Origin: an uncultured Prevotella sp.
Lineage (GTDB): Bacteria > Bacteroidota > Bacteroidia > Bacteroidales > Bacteroidaceae
Reading direction: 5' to 3'
Assembly: GCA_900315835.1 (NCBI GenBank)
Contig: ONAR01000019.1
Span: 40,337 to 104,336, forward strand
Length of the DNA stretch: 64,000 nt
Position 1 is the stretch's first letter. The number at the start of each line of letters is the position of its first letter. Below, one piece after another: positions 18,417 to 26,456 of the stretch. The translations under genes were made by a program, and so were the position numbers. The notes under the pieces are model-generated. The model did not search any database. It was given only the letters and a program-made list of their open reading frames with translations, and had not been told where the DNA came from.

Positions 18417-18803
18417 TTAACGCTTACTGAACTGGAAGCGACGGCGAGCCTTGGGCTGACCCGGCTTCTTACGCTCAACGGCACGGCTGTCGCGGGTGAG
18501 GAAGCCGTGGTCCTTGAGGTTCTTCTTGTCTTCAGCGTTGATCTTCACCAGTGCGCGGGCAATGGCGAGGCGCAGAGCCTGGCTCTGGCCAGTGTAACCA
18601 CCACCGTCGAGATTGGCCTTGATATCATATTTCTCAGCGACCTCGAGCAGCTCCAGGGGCTGCTTCACGACATAGCGGAGGATGGCAGAGGGGAAGTATT
18701 TCTCGATGTCTTCTTTATTGATAGTAATCTTACCGGTGCCCTCAGTGAGGTAAACGCGAGCCACAGCGCTCTTGCGGCGACCGATTGCATTGATCATTTC
18801 CAT
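18417..18803 (-). CDS. rpsI: 30S ribosomal protein S9
   Basis: A 128-residue S9 protein with the N-terminal GRRKSAVARVYL and the conserved basic C-terminus ending KARRRFQFSKR, which reaches the decoding site. It is 8 bp after rplM, the universal L13-S9 pairing. Confidence 0.98.
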   Translation of the reverse strand: MEMINAIGRRKSAVARVYLTEGTGKITINKEDIEKYFPSAILRYVVKQPLELLEVAEKYDIKANLDGGGYTGQSQALRLAIARALVKINAEDKKNLKDHGFLTRDSRAVERKKPGQPKARRRFQFSKR

Positions 18804-18811
18804 CTTTATGC

Positions 18812-19273
18812 TTATTTATACTGGTTAATATCGATGTTCTTTGGCTTCTGAGCGTCCTTGTCGTGCTCAGCACCCTCGAAGATATAGACATTGTCCATCA
18901 GCGAGCGGCCGAGGGGACCCTTGGGCAGCATGCCCTTGATGGCGTGGCGCAGCATCTTGTCGATACCGCCACGGCGCGTGCGGAGGTCAGCAGGCGTGTT
19001 GAAACGCTGGCCACCGGGGTAACCAGTATAACGGGTGTAAATCTTGTCAGTCTCCTTCTTACCGGAGAAACGCACCTTGGCTGCGTTGACGATAATCACG
19101 TTGTCACCACAGTCCACATGGGGCGTGTAATTAGGTTTGTACTTTCCGCGGAGCAGCTTTGCTACCTTGGAGCAGAGGCGACCAACAATCTGGTCGGTGG
19201 CGTCGACAACGACCCACTCCTTCTTTGCTGTTTCCTTGTTGGCGGAAATAGTCTTGTAACTTAAAGTGTTCAT
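18812..19273 (-). CDS. rplM: 50S ribosomal protein L13
   Basis: A 153-residue L13 protein. The start MNTLSYKTISANKE at 19273 is chosen by family length; the longer open frame upstream is leader. Motifs WVVVDATDQIVGRLCSKVA and MLPKGPLGRSLM are conserved. It opens the rplM-rpsI-rpsB-tsf operon. Confidence 0.97.
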   Translation of the reverse strand: MNTLSYKTISANKETAKKEWVVVDATDQIVGRLCSKVAKLLRGKYKPNYTPHVDCGDNVIIVNAAKVRFSGKKETDKIYTRYTGYPGGQRFNTPADLRTRRGGIDKMLRHAIKGMLPKGPLGRSLMDNVYIFEGAEHDKDAQKPKNIDINQYK

Positions 19274-19481
19274 TTTTTGATTAAATGATAAATTAAATAA
19301 TATGTTACGGGATGAGCAGGGGCCTCGCGGTGCCTCCAGTCTAAAAGAGACCATCCACAGCTTTAACCCTGAGCGCCGCCACGATTCACTAACCATGAGG
19401 TTCGGCCATGAGCCTCACTATTAACACGAAGCGACTGCAAAGGCTCTAAGATGCGCCTTCACAATCCGGGGTGCAAAGGTA
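19274..19481 (-). promoter_or_regulatory. Long untranslated leader of the rplM operon
   Basis: A TACCTTTG -7 box on the minus strand (19474-19481) lies about 200 bases before the rplM start, without a convincing -33 TTG. The GC-rich leader between them can form several hairpins and is long for this genome. Ribosomal operon leaders often bind one of their own protein products, so autoregulation is possible, but no known leader family was recognised. Confidence 0.45.
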
Positions 19482-19544
19482 CAACTATTATTTAATAATG
19501 TGATTGCCGAAGATAGGCAAAACAAAAGATTTATGATTATTTAA

Positions 19545-20441
19545 CTACTTCACCCTCCGCACGGCATCAATCATGCTCACCAAACCGTCGCTGTATTTGC
19601 TCACCACCTTGCGGCAGAACATCTTGTCGACTACCTTCAGCTCAGCGAAATCGACCTCAGTGAGAATCTTCGCCGTCTTACCATCGATATAGGTCAGCTG
19701 GTTCAGCGCGTCGGTACCGGGATAGCGGCCCTTGACCAAGTCGCAGCGTGAGGCCAGGTCGGAGTTGAACGCCACTGTCGGCACGAAGGTCTCTACCGGA
19801 CGGTAGCTCGTGCGGAAATAATTGACAAAGCGCTTGTTCTCATCCCACATCTTCACCACCAGCTCGGCCAAGTCGGGTGTGATGGCCCACGATGACGAAC
19901 CTTTATATAAGGTGTAGGTCTTCTCGGGGCAGTGGATACGCAGCGTCTTGTGGATGTGCAGACCATTGATCAGACGCCGCAGGCTGATGCGCATCTGACC
20001 CTTTGCCGAGAACGTACGCCAGGGCTTACCGCTCAGCGGCTGAAGGTCGGTATAGGGATAGGCGGCGCGCCCCTGACCCGGCATGGCGACACCGGTCAGG
20101 AACTCATGTCCGTCGGCCTTGTTGAAGCATTTGACGATGCGGTCGTTCGACCACAGCGGATAATCCTGACCGCTGAGGAACACCATATAGTCGGCACCGT
20201 CGGTCAAGGCGGCACGCAACAGCTCGACCTGCGCCTCCACCTCACGGATGCTGCCGTCGACGACATTCACCCGATGACTGATGAAGTTGACGTTCTCGCG
20301 GAAGAGACTGCGCTTGAAATGGAGCAGACTGCGCTTGCTGTCGACAAGTACATAATAGGTGGCGTCCTCTGGCAGACTATTGATGAGACTGGTCAGATGG
20401 CGTGCATCCTTACCGGTGGAAATGAGAAAAGCGAGTTTCAT
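19545..20441 (-). CDS. Core-2/I-branching family glycosyltransferase
   Basis: A 298-residue GT14-type (beta-1,6-N-acetylglucosaminyltransferase-like) enzyme. Family features are MKLAFLISTGKDA at the start, YYVLVDSKRS, MVFLSGQDYPL, YKGSSSWAITPDLAELV and ETFVPTVAFNS with the catalytic-region acidic residue. Bacterial members modify surface polysaccharides; the acceptor is unknown. It begins the large surface-glycan region that extends to about 32 kb. Confidence 0.85.
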   Translation of the reverse strand: MKLAFLISTGKDARHLTSLINSLPEDATYYVLVDSKRSLLHFKRSLFRENVNFISHRVNVVDGSIREVEAQVELLRAALTDGADYMVFLSGQDYPLWSNDRIVKCFNKADGHEFLTGVAMPGQGRAAYPYTDLQPLSGKPWRTFSAKGQMRISLRRLINGLHIHKTLRIHCPEKTYTLYKGSSSWAITPDLAELVVKMWDENKRFVNYFRTSYRPVETFVPTVAFNSDLASRCDLVKGRYPGTDALNQLTYIDGKTAKILTEVDFAELKVVDKMFCRKVVSKYSDGLVSMIDAVRRVK

Positions 20442-20466
20442 AAGCCGACATTGTCTTAAAAGTTTC

Positions 20467-20673
20467 TTATTGCAAAGCTACAATATTTTTCTCAACCCGC
20501 CAACGATTTGCCCGCTTTTTTCTACAATGGTAACACCCCGCGAACATATCTGAAAATATCCGATGAGCCGTCATATAACTGATAAGGTCATCAGCAATGT
20601 ATTCACTGTCAAAGGTATGCAGAGGGTCGTAGCCCTTGATGATATAGCCGGGTGGCACCTTTCTGCGCATCAA
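20467..20673 (-). CDS. Short open frame of unknown function
   Basis: A 68-codon frame between the GT14 gene and the ATPase gene (MMRRKVPPGYIIKG...). It has no domain that I recognise and may be a decayed gene end rather than a gene. The 257-bp gap it occupies contains nothing else. Confidence 0.2.
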   Translation of the reverse strand: MMRRKVPPGYIIKGYDPLHTFDSEYIADDLISYMTAHRIFSDMFAGCYHCRKKRANRWRVEKNIVALQ

Positions 20674-20697
20674 TACGATTATCCAGAGGCAAGCGCA

Positions 20698-21846
20698 TCA
20701 TCCTCTCGACAACCAAATGCCAAAGAAGCGGTCATACACTTCGTAGACGTCGTTTTGGTCGAGAACGAGTTCCTTGTCAACAAGCGACTTAATGGATGAG
20801 CGCACCGTACTCGCAGCACCCAAGTTGTATTTCATCAGGAAGTTCTTACCAAGCACTTCCTTCACCGAACCTTCACAGGCAATAGCCCGCAGCAAGCGGC
20901 CTTGGAATGGCGTGATAAGGCGCATGAACGTTTGATAAGTGGCTTCATTCTCCTGCGTGATAATCTGGATAGTCTGACTGATAATTTCAGGAGTAATTAC
21001 TGGCCAATGATCTTCATAGAGCCGGTTGAGGACCATCTGCACATACCAGGTGTGGCCATGAAGCAGAGAATAGATTGTGTGGAAACAATCTTCCGTCAGC
21101 TGTTGGGCATGCGCCTTGAATTTGTTCTCGGCAAAGGTATAATAAGCGTTTTCTGTAATCTCCTTCAACGGCATCATTTGGGTGCTTTGGAAGAAAGGCC
21201 GCGCTACCGAAGCAAACATTTCTTCCAGTAGATGACGCTGACTGCCGGAGAAGATAAAGTGAACAGAAGCCAAGCGCTGAACGTATGACCTTAGAAGTGC
21301 CTCAATATTTTTCTCACCATAGTTTTCTATCGACTGGAACTCATCGAAGGCAATGTAGCACTGGCGGCCCGACTGCTCCATGTATTGGAAGATTTCGGCC
21401 AACGAGTGCTCCGCCATCTGCGGCTGCAAATCAACTGAGAACGTGGGCTCTCCGCTCATTGGATCCAAAGAGAGCGTTGGTCGAAGAGACTTAAAGAAAG
21501 CGGCAACAGTCTTCACCACCTTCGTCTCACGGGTATCGAGCGTTCCGAGAACGACATTGGCTAATTGTTTCACCAACGAAGCGAGAGAATCGGTCTGATA
21601 GAGGTCGACGTAATAGCACGAAACATGCTCATCATTGCGCTCCATCAGATGGAAAGCATGATGAATGAGTCCCGTTTTACCCATACGGCGGGGACTGATG
21701 AGCGTGACATTGCGGCCATTGCGCAAGGCCGACGTAAGCCTGCGGGTTTCTTCTTCCCTATCGCAGAAATATTCTGGCGAGATGTAACCGGTCAGAAGAA
21801 AGGGATTGGTTGGTTGCTGCTTCATTGCTGTCGTCATTAATAACAT
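20698..21846 (-). CDS. AAA-type ATP-binding protein (archaeal ATPase-like)
   Basis: A 382-residue P-loop ATPase of the kind often annotated ATP-binding protein/archaeal ATPase in Bacteroidota. Walker A is SPRRMGKT (residues 51-58); a Walker B follows at CYIAFDEFQS near residue 165; the sensor region shows FIFSGSQRHLLEEMF. The C-terminal third is a winged-helix-like domain (ALRAIACEGSVKEVLG...SSIKSLVDKELVL). In-frame ATGs also occur at 21837 and 21825. These proteins occur as scattered solo genes; a role is not established. It has its own promoter. Confidence 0.85.
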   Translation of the reverse strand: MLLMTTAMKQQPTNPFLLTGYISPEYFCDREEETRRLTSALRNGRNVTLISPRRMGKTGLIHHAFHLMERNDEHVSCYYVDLYQTDSLASLVKQLANVVLGTLDTRETKVVKTVAAFFKSLRPTLSLDPMSGEPTFSVDLQPQMAEHSLAEIFQYMEQSGRQCYIAFDEFQSIENYGEKNIEALLRSYVQRLASVHFIFSGSQRHLLEEMFASVARPFFQSTQMMPLKEITENAYYTFAENKFKAHAQQLTEDCFHTIYSLLHGHTWYVQMVLNRLYEDHWPVITPEIISQTIQIITQENEATYQTFMRLITPFQGRLLRAIACEGSVKEVLGKNFLMKYNLGAASTVRSSIKSLVDKELVLDQNDVYEVYDRFFGIWLSRG

Positions 21847-21907
21847 GCGGTTCGCTATACGGCGCCATCGTGCATTGCGAAAAGTTCGTTACGAAAAGTT
21901 CGCAATG

Positions 21908-21937
21908 CAAAGATAAGGCTATTTAGCGATATGGCAA
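21908..21937 (-). promoter_or_regulatory. Promoter of the ATPase gene
   Basis: On the minus strand TTG (21935-21937), 19 bp, TATCTTTG (21908-21915). The -33 end lies inside a 42-bp sequence that recurs at 24828-24868. Confidence 0.6.
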
Positions 21938-21967
21938 AGCATGGAACAACATTTTTCTTGTCGCCCG
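21926..21967. repeat. Copy 1 of a 42-bp dispersed sequence
   Basis: GCGATATGGCAAAGCATGGA is followed by about 20 less conserved bases ending TGTCGCCCG. A closely similar 41-bp copy is at 24828-24868. Both lie next to a glycosyltransferase or flippase gene, outside any assigned gene. Confidence 0.7.
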
Positions 21968-21980
21968 CCGCTATACCATC

Positions 21981-22112
21981 GCGATAGCTATGGTATGACG
22001 TTGCGATAGCTATGGTATCGCACCGCGATAGCTATGGTATCGCACCGCGATAGCTATGGTATCGCACTGCGATAGCTATGGTATCGCGACTCGATAGCTA
22101 TGGTATCGCGGA
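21981..22112. repeat. Six 22-bp tandem repeats (array A)
   Basis: Units starting GCGATAGCTATGGTATCGC begin at 21981, 22003, 22025, 22047, 22069 and 22091, exactly 22 bp apart. The ends of the unit are inverted (GCGATA...TATCGC), so each is an imperfect palindrome. The array lies between the flippase gene and the ATPase promoter. The same repeat forms array B at 51606-51715. Confidence 0.92.
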
Positions 22113-22147
22113 ATACGCTTAAACTTGTTTCAGGCTCTCTTGGTTGC

Positions 22148-23599
22148 TTAATGCTTCTTCCTTAATTTCTGTAATATGTAATTCTGGCATTCACTGAGGA
22201 TCTCTGCTCCAGCAATGCGCATCACGGCATAATAGAGTGAAGCCGCCATTATTATTCTTGTTCCCATCAGCAGCCATTTGTTGGTTATCGGGGCTGTTAC
22301 GAAATGAGTGGCAGTCATCACGGCCAGTGCTGTCAACGCGAAAGGCAGAACGTCCCTGAGGAATAGAAGCACATTATAACCTGTCAGCTTCCATACTATA
22401 CCCTGCCATACAAACAGCCACAGGATGTTGATGACGGTGTAGGCTACCACCATAGTGCTGATGCCCATTTCCCAAATCAGAACGAGGGTGATGATTTGTA
22501 CAACTCCCAGTCCGAAAGTGCAGGCCAGGTATAAGTCGGAGCGTCCCTTGCTGAGCACCATATTCGACAAGAGCGTGAACAGTGGCATTGTGGCTCCTGC
22601 AAGACAGAGAATCTGTATGTAGCCTGCAGCGACAATCCATTTCTGGCCTATAGCAAGCACAATGAATTCCTTGGCTATGAGGCCAAAGCCCAGCAGCATG
22701 GGAAACGACAGAAACGAGGCGAATCTTACGAGCTTACGCATGGCTTCCACCTGATGAACGCTGTCTTCCCGAAGAGCGACGAAGACGGGTTGGGCAACCT
22801 GGTTTACCATACCCTGAATCAGATAGAACAACTTAGAATCCCATGTATAGGCCTGGTTATAGTCGCCGGTGTCCTTGTCTGAATAGCGATGGCCGAGCAG
22901 CAGATTGAGTATGTTGTTGTTGATGTTTGTGGTGATGTTTGACACCAGAATCTTGCATGAGAACTTGAACATTCTCTTAACCGGCTTGAATGTAATGTTT
23001 CTCGTTGTCGGTCTCCAACTGGAGTAATGCCATGCCATCAGCGTGTTGACCAACACGAATACCAGTCCCTGCGTAGCCAGTGACCAGTAGGCCAGTCCGC
23101 ACAGAGCACATATCAGTCCTACGGTACTTGACATGATGACGGCAGTCATTCCACCCTTGGCCTGCTGCTTTACCTTGAGATTCTTGAAGAGCCATGCGTT
23201 CTGCGCTGTTCCGAACGAAGCTATCACTATACTCAGGAAAGCATAGCGGCAGAGCCAAATCAGTTTGTCGTTATGATTGAACTGGGCTATAAGAGGTGCA
23301 CAGAAAAAGAGTATCAAATAGGAAGAGACTCCCACGATGACATTAAACCAGAATACAGAGTTGAAGTCTTCGTCTTTAGGATGGCTCAGATTGGCCAGCG
23401 CAGTAGGGAAGCCACTGTTCTGCAGAGTGGTGGCTACAAGTGAGAAGACGCTGATCATAGCCATCATACCGTAATCGGCCTGTGCCAGCTTCCTCGCCAG
23501 AATAATGCCGAAAATCAGTCCGATGGCCTGCTGTACACCGTTGTTCAGCCCTCCCCAGAACAATCCTTTTGCAGTCTTCTCCTTTAGTGTCTCACCCAT
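22148..23599 (-). CDS. Wzx/MATE-type polysaccharide flippase
   Basis: A 483-residue inner-membrane protein of the oligosaccharide flippase (WzxC-like) family, with about 14 hydrophobic segments. MGETLKEKTAKGLFWGGLNNG at 23599 is taken as the start; the amphipathic start followed by the ARKLAQADYGMMAM segment is standard for the family. It should move lipid-linked oligosaccharide across the inner membrane for capsule or O-antigen assembly. It is divergent from the glycosyltransferase gene at 23704. Confidence 0.9.
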   Translation of the reverse strand: MGETLKEKTAKGLFWGGLNNGVQQAIGLIFGIILARKLAQADYGMMAMISVFSLVATTLQNSGFPTALANLSHPKDEDFNSVFWFNVIVGVSSYLILFFCAPLIAQFNHNDKLIWLCRYAFLSIVIASFGTAQNAWLFKNLKVKQQAKGGMTAVIMSSTVGLICALCGLAYWSLATQGLVFVLVNTLMAWHYSSWRPTTRNITFKPVKRMFKFSCKILVSNITTNINNNILNLLLGHRYSDKDTGDYNQAYTWDSKLFYLIQGMVNQVAQPVFVALREDSVHQVEAMRKLVRFASFLSFPMLLGFGLIAKEFIVLAIGQKWIVAAGYIQILCLAGATMPLFTLLSNMVLSKGRSDLYLACTFGLGVVQIITLVLIWEMGISTMVVAYTVINILWLFVWQGIVWKLTGYNVLLFLRDVLPFALTALAVMTATHFVTAPITNKWLLMGTRIIMAASLYYAVMRIAGAEILSECQNYILQKLRKKH

Positions 23600-23607
23600 A
23601 GATTGTG

Positions 23608-23638
23608 CAAAAGTAATGATTTGTGGCAAGATTTCCAA
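23608..23638 (-). promoter_or_regulatory. Promoter of the flippase gene, very close to its start
   Basis: On the minus strand TTG (23636-23638), 20 bp, TACTTTTG (23608-23615). Only eight bases separate the box from the ATG at 23599, so the mRNA would have almost no leader. Confidence 0.6.
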
Positions 23639-23647
23639 AAAAAAAGG

Positions 23648-23655
23648 TAATTTTG
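23648..23655 (+). promoter_or_regulatory. -7 box of the glycosyltransferase gene at 23704
   Basis: TAATTTTG, followed by C, lies 48 bases before the ATG. The nearest TTG (23621-23623) is 24 bp upstream, wider than usual, so only the -7 element is well supported. Confidence 0.45.
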
Positions 23656-23703
23656 CACTAACGTAGAAGAGTACCAAACAAAAAAGCAATATCGTACTTA
23701 CGG

Positions 23704-24768
23704 ATGAGAATTTATTTTTATCACACACAGGACATACAATACATACTCGGCAAACACCGCATTGGCCGTTATCCCGGGCATCTGCTTTATGGCGCCATTC
23801 ATCTTGAGGAGATGGGGTTCGATATTGTGTGGCATAAATTCATTCCCAATGCTTCCCGTCTTAAGCTGATGTTGCTGACCACATGGCGCATTCTCCGTCA
23901 GAGACGCAGGATAGATGCTGTCTATGCCACGCATTATAAAGGTATAGAACCGCTGATATTCCTTCGTGCGCTTCATCTTTTCAATAAGCCTATAGTACTT
24001 TGGCATCATCAGCCCATAATACATTCGGAAAGTGTTATACGTGAGTTGCTCGGAAAACTGTTCTATCGCGGCATAGACGAAATGCTGTTCTTCTCGCAGA
24101 AACTTATCGATGACTCTGTCTCTACAAGGAAGGCTGACCCTTCACGAATGCATCTTGGTTACTGGGGAGCCGACTTAGACTTTTATGACCGTCTGAGAAA
24201 GACCGGAGCTAAGCGTGAAGGCTTTATCTCATCTGGCAAGGAGCGTAGAGATTTCCCCACACTCATCAATGCTTTCAGTCAGACTGACGCACAGATAGAT
24301 GTCTATGTGCCAAGCTATAGCGGACAGGATTATGCTGCCGTTTTCTCACAACTCAATGTCTCTCCGAATATCCACGTGCACATGGACGTGCAGGCCGACT
24401 ATGAGGGCTTCGCAAAAGAAGTGAACCGCCATGCCTGTGTGGCAATATGCTGTCAGGAGACAAAATATACCGTAGGCCTTACAACTGTTGTTGAGGCCAT
24501 GGCTTTAGGAATGCCAATCATTTGCAGTCGAAATCCTCAGATTCCTATAGATTTCGATAAGGAGCGTTGTGGCATAGCTATACCTTATTACAATATTGAG
24601 GGCTGGAAGAATGCCATAGAATACATACAGGGCCATCCAAAAGAAGCCAACGAGATGGGACTTCGGGGAAGGAAGTTAGCAGAAACGACCTATAATGACC
24701 GGCATTGTGCTGAGATAGCGGCAGAGCTGTTGTTGAAGGTCTGTCATAAGAAGAATCCAAAAGACTGA
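23704..24768 (+). CDS. Family 4 (GT-B) glycosyltransferase
   Basis: A 354-residue glycosyltransferase with a GT-B fold. The N-terminal half carries HRIGRYPGHLLYGA and the acceptor-side strands; the donor-binding half shows ISSGKERRDFPTLINAF, then VGLTTVVEAMALGMPIICS, the E-x7-E type region of GT4 enzymes. It is transcribed away from the Wzx flippase gene and probably belongs to the same glycan pathway. Sugar specificity is unknown. Confidence 0.87.
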   Translation: MRIYFYHTQDIQYILGKHRIGRYPGHLLYGAIHLEEMGFDIVWHKFIPNASRLKLMLLTTWRILRQRRRIDAVYATHYKGIEPLIFLRALHLFNKPIVLWHHQPIIHSESVIRELLGKLFYRGIDEMLFFSQKLIDDSVSTRKADPSRMHLGYWGADLDFYDRLRKTGAKREGFISSGKERRDFPTLINAFSQTDAQIDVYVPSYSGQDYAAVFSQLNVSPNIHVHMDVQADYEGFAKEVNRHACVAICCQETKYTVGLTTVVEAMALGMPIICSRNPQIPIDFDKERCGIAIPYYNIEGWKNAIEYIQGHPKEANEMGLRGRKLAETTYNDRHCAEIAAELLLKVCHKKNPKD

Positions 24769-24827
24769 AAAAGAACTGTGGCACATCATCGTTGAACCAG
24801 AGGCTTCTGAGGGTCAATATTACTTCT

Positions 24828-24868
24828 GCGATATGGCAAAGCATGGAATATCTTTTTCATGTCGCCCG
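24828..24868. repeat. Copy 2 of the 42-bp dispersed sequence
   Basis: Close match to 21926-21967, in the same orientation, and sharing GCGATATGGCAAAGCATGGA exactly. It lies between the glycosyltransferase stop and the end of a GT2 remnant. The short plus-strand frame through it has no family match that I recognise. Confidence 0.7.
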
Positions 24869-25198
24869 TCATTTGAAGTTGAAGCTACTGTAATAAGCAA
24901 ATATGATTGGATGAAAGAAGCCGTGCATCATACCGCGGATGCCCTCAGCCTTGCTTGCCGGAAAATAGATTTCCTTGCGCCTGACCATGCAAAGAAGGCT
25001 CAGACGCAGGTAGTCAAGCAGTGAAGGGCTTAGCAGAAGCGTCGCAAGGCGGTGGTGCAATCGCATAGCTTCATTACGACCGTCACTGGTGTGCTCCTGG
25101 ATATAGCGACACTGAGCAATGAAATTGGGCAGTTGTTGCAACTGACAGTAATAGCTTATTCCATAACCTTTGATATATTGATTTCTGACACGCAGATG
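24869..25198 (-). pseudogene. C-terminal remnant of a family 2 glycosyltransferase
   Basis: A minus-strand frame with no ATG start that is closed just upstream by a stop at 25199-25201. It encodes about 109 residues (LRVRNQYIKGYGISYYC...ASKAEGIRGMMHGFF) resembling the C-terminal tail of rhamnosyltransferase-type GT2 proteins in Bacteroidota. The catalytic GT-A domain is absent. It is most easily explained as the surviving 3' end of a deleted glycosyltransferase gene, ahead of the intact gene at 25222. Confidence 0.6.
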
Positions 25199-25221
25199 TT
25201 AGAGCAGGCACGGGGCCGCTC

Positions 25222-26226
25222 CTATCTTCCGAACGTCTTCCTGAGGCGGTTGGCGATGGCCTTGCCGATGACCTTGAAGTTGCCGTAACGCAGGTTGAGC
25301 ACCAGCTCCTCCAGCGACCGGCCGACCTTAATCCAAGGATGGTTCCAGGCGTTGCGACGGTAGAGGCGCTCCTTGTAGGCCACATTGTCGATGACATATT
25401 TCGGATGGTGGAGCGGAAAGTTGAGCTCAAAGCGCTTCATGGTGAAGATTTTGCGCAGTCCGCGTGGCGTGGTTTTCTCGCTGGCCGTGTAGTGCGTCGA
25501 GTCGGCGGTCAGTCCGATGTTGTTGATGAGGTTTTTCGTCGGCATGATGGCCAAGCCGTTGTTGAGCAACATGCTCGCCCAGAAGATGGTCTCGTAGTAG
25601 GGAATACCCGTGACCTTGTGGCGGCGGGTGAGTTCCATCAGCGACTTGCGGTATCCACGCTGCCGGACGACGTCTTCCATCAGTTTTACGGCATTAGGGT
25701 CGTCGAGGAAGGAATAGCTACCATCCCAAGTGTCGATGACTCTGCGCCATGAGGCCCAACCCCAGATGGAGAAAGTGGAGGTGAAGAAATAGTCGTCGGA
25801 TACGTCGGGCGATACCTCATCTGTATTGAAGCCCGAGATGAGCCATACGCGGTTATCGTCGGCATAGCGGTCGAGCATCTCCTTGCAGAAGGGAAAGAAC
25901 GATTGCGACGGTACGTCGTCATCCTCCAGCACAATGCACTTGTCCACCATCGAGAAAGCCCATTTCTGCGAAAGATACTCCGAAGGATCGCAGCCCTGGT
26001 TCTGCTCGCAGTAGTGGCGCTGCACGTCGCACTGCCAGTCAATGTTCTCGGCAATCTTGCGGCAAGCCATGATGCCAGGCATATCGCGCTCGCCCCGCGG
26101 TCCATCCTGATAGAGAAACAGTTGGCTGGGCCGGGCCTGGCGCACCTGCTCAAACACTTGTCCAAATTTATCTGGCCGGTTAAAGAAAAGCATCAACACG
26201 GCCACGTCGGTCTTGTAGGGTTGCAT
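25222..26226 (-). CDS. GT-A glycosyltransferase-like protein (HlpA-like)
   Basis: A 334-residue sugar-nucleotide transferase-like protein. ATG at 26226 (MQPYKTDVAVLMLFFNRPDK) is preferred over an in-frame GTG four codons earlier. The acidic motif IVLEDDDVPS is the metal/nucleotide site of a GT-A fold; STFSIWGWASWRR and IPYYETIFWASM are hallmarks of the Bacteroidota family often called hemolytic protein HlpA-like. It probably transfers a sugar to a surface glycan. A TATCTTTG box at 26251-26258 (minus) may be its -7 element. Confidence 0.83.
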   Translation of the reverse strand: MQPYKTDVAVLMLFFNRPDKFGQVFEQVRQARPSQLFLYQDGPRGERDMPGIMACRKIAENIDWQCDVQRHYCEQNQGCDPSEYLSQKWAFSMVDKCIVLEDDDVPSQSFFPFCKEMLDRYADDNRVWLISGFNTDEVSPDVSDDYFFTSTFSIWGWASWRRVIDTWDGSYSFLDDPNAVKLMEDVVRQRGYRKSLMELTRRHKVTGIPYYETIFWASMLLNNGLAIMPTKNLINNIGLTADSTHYTASEKTTPRGLRKIFTMKRFELNFPLHHPKYVIDNVAYKERLYRRNAWNHPWIKVGRSLEELVLNLRYGNFKVIGKAIANRLRKTFGR

Positions 26227-26376
26227 AGACGTATTCACTTATTAGCCTTGCAAAGATACGTTTTCTTTTTCAATATTGCCCGCTTTCCATCATTTTATTT
26301 ATTGAGGAGCAATAATTCAACGCAGGCCGATAAAAGGCACAGCCACTAAACTGTCGGAAAATAACACGACGCTTTC

Positions 26377-26407
26377 TTGCACAGCTCAATCTTTTATCTT
26401 AATTTTG
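26377..26407 (+). promoter_or_regulatory. Promoter of the DUF6080/cytidylyltransferase/SDR operon
   Basis: TTG at 26377-26379, 20 bp, TAATTTTG at 26400-26407. The leader to the ATG at 26457 is about 45 bases. Confidence 0.68.
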
Positions 26408-26456
26408 CAAGAAAGGGCGGATACGACGCATCTAATCCCGCCGCTTAGTTACAACA

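Noticed and set aside
21981-22112. CRISPR array at the 22-bp repeats
   Set aside because: Units are directly adjacent with 3-bp linkers and no unique spacers; no cas genes are near.
24833-25024. 63-codon plus-strand frame MAKHGISF...
   Set aside because: It starts inside a dispersed repeat and runs opposite to a clear GT2 remnant.
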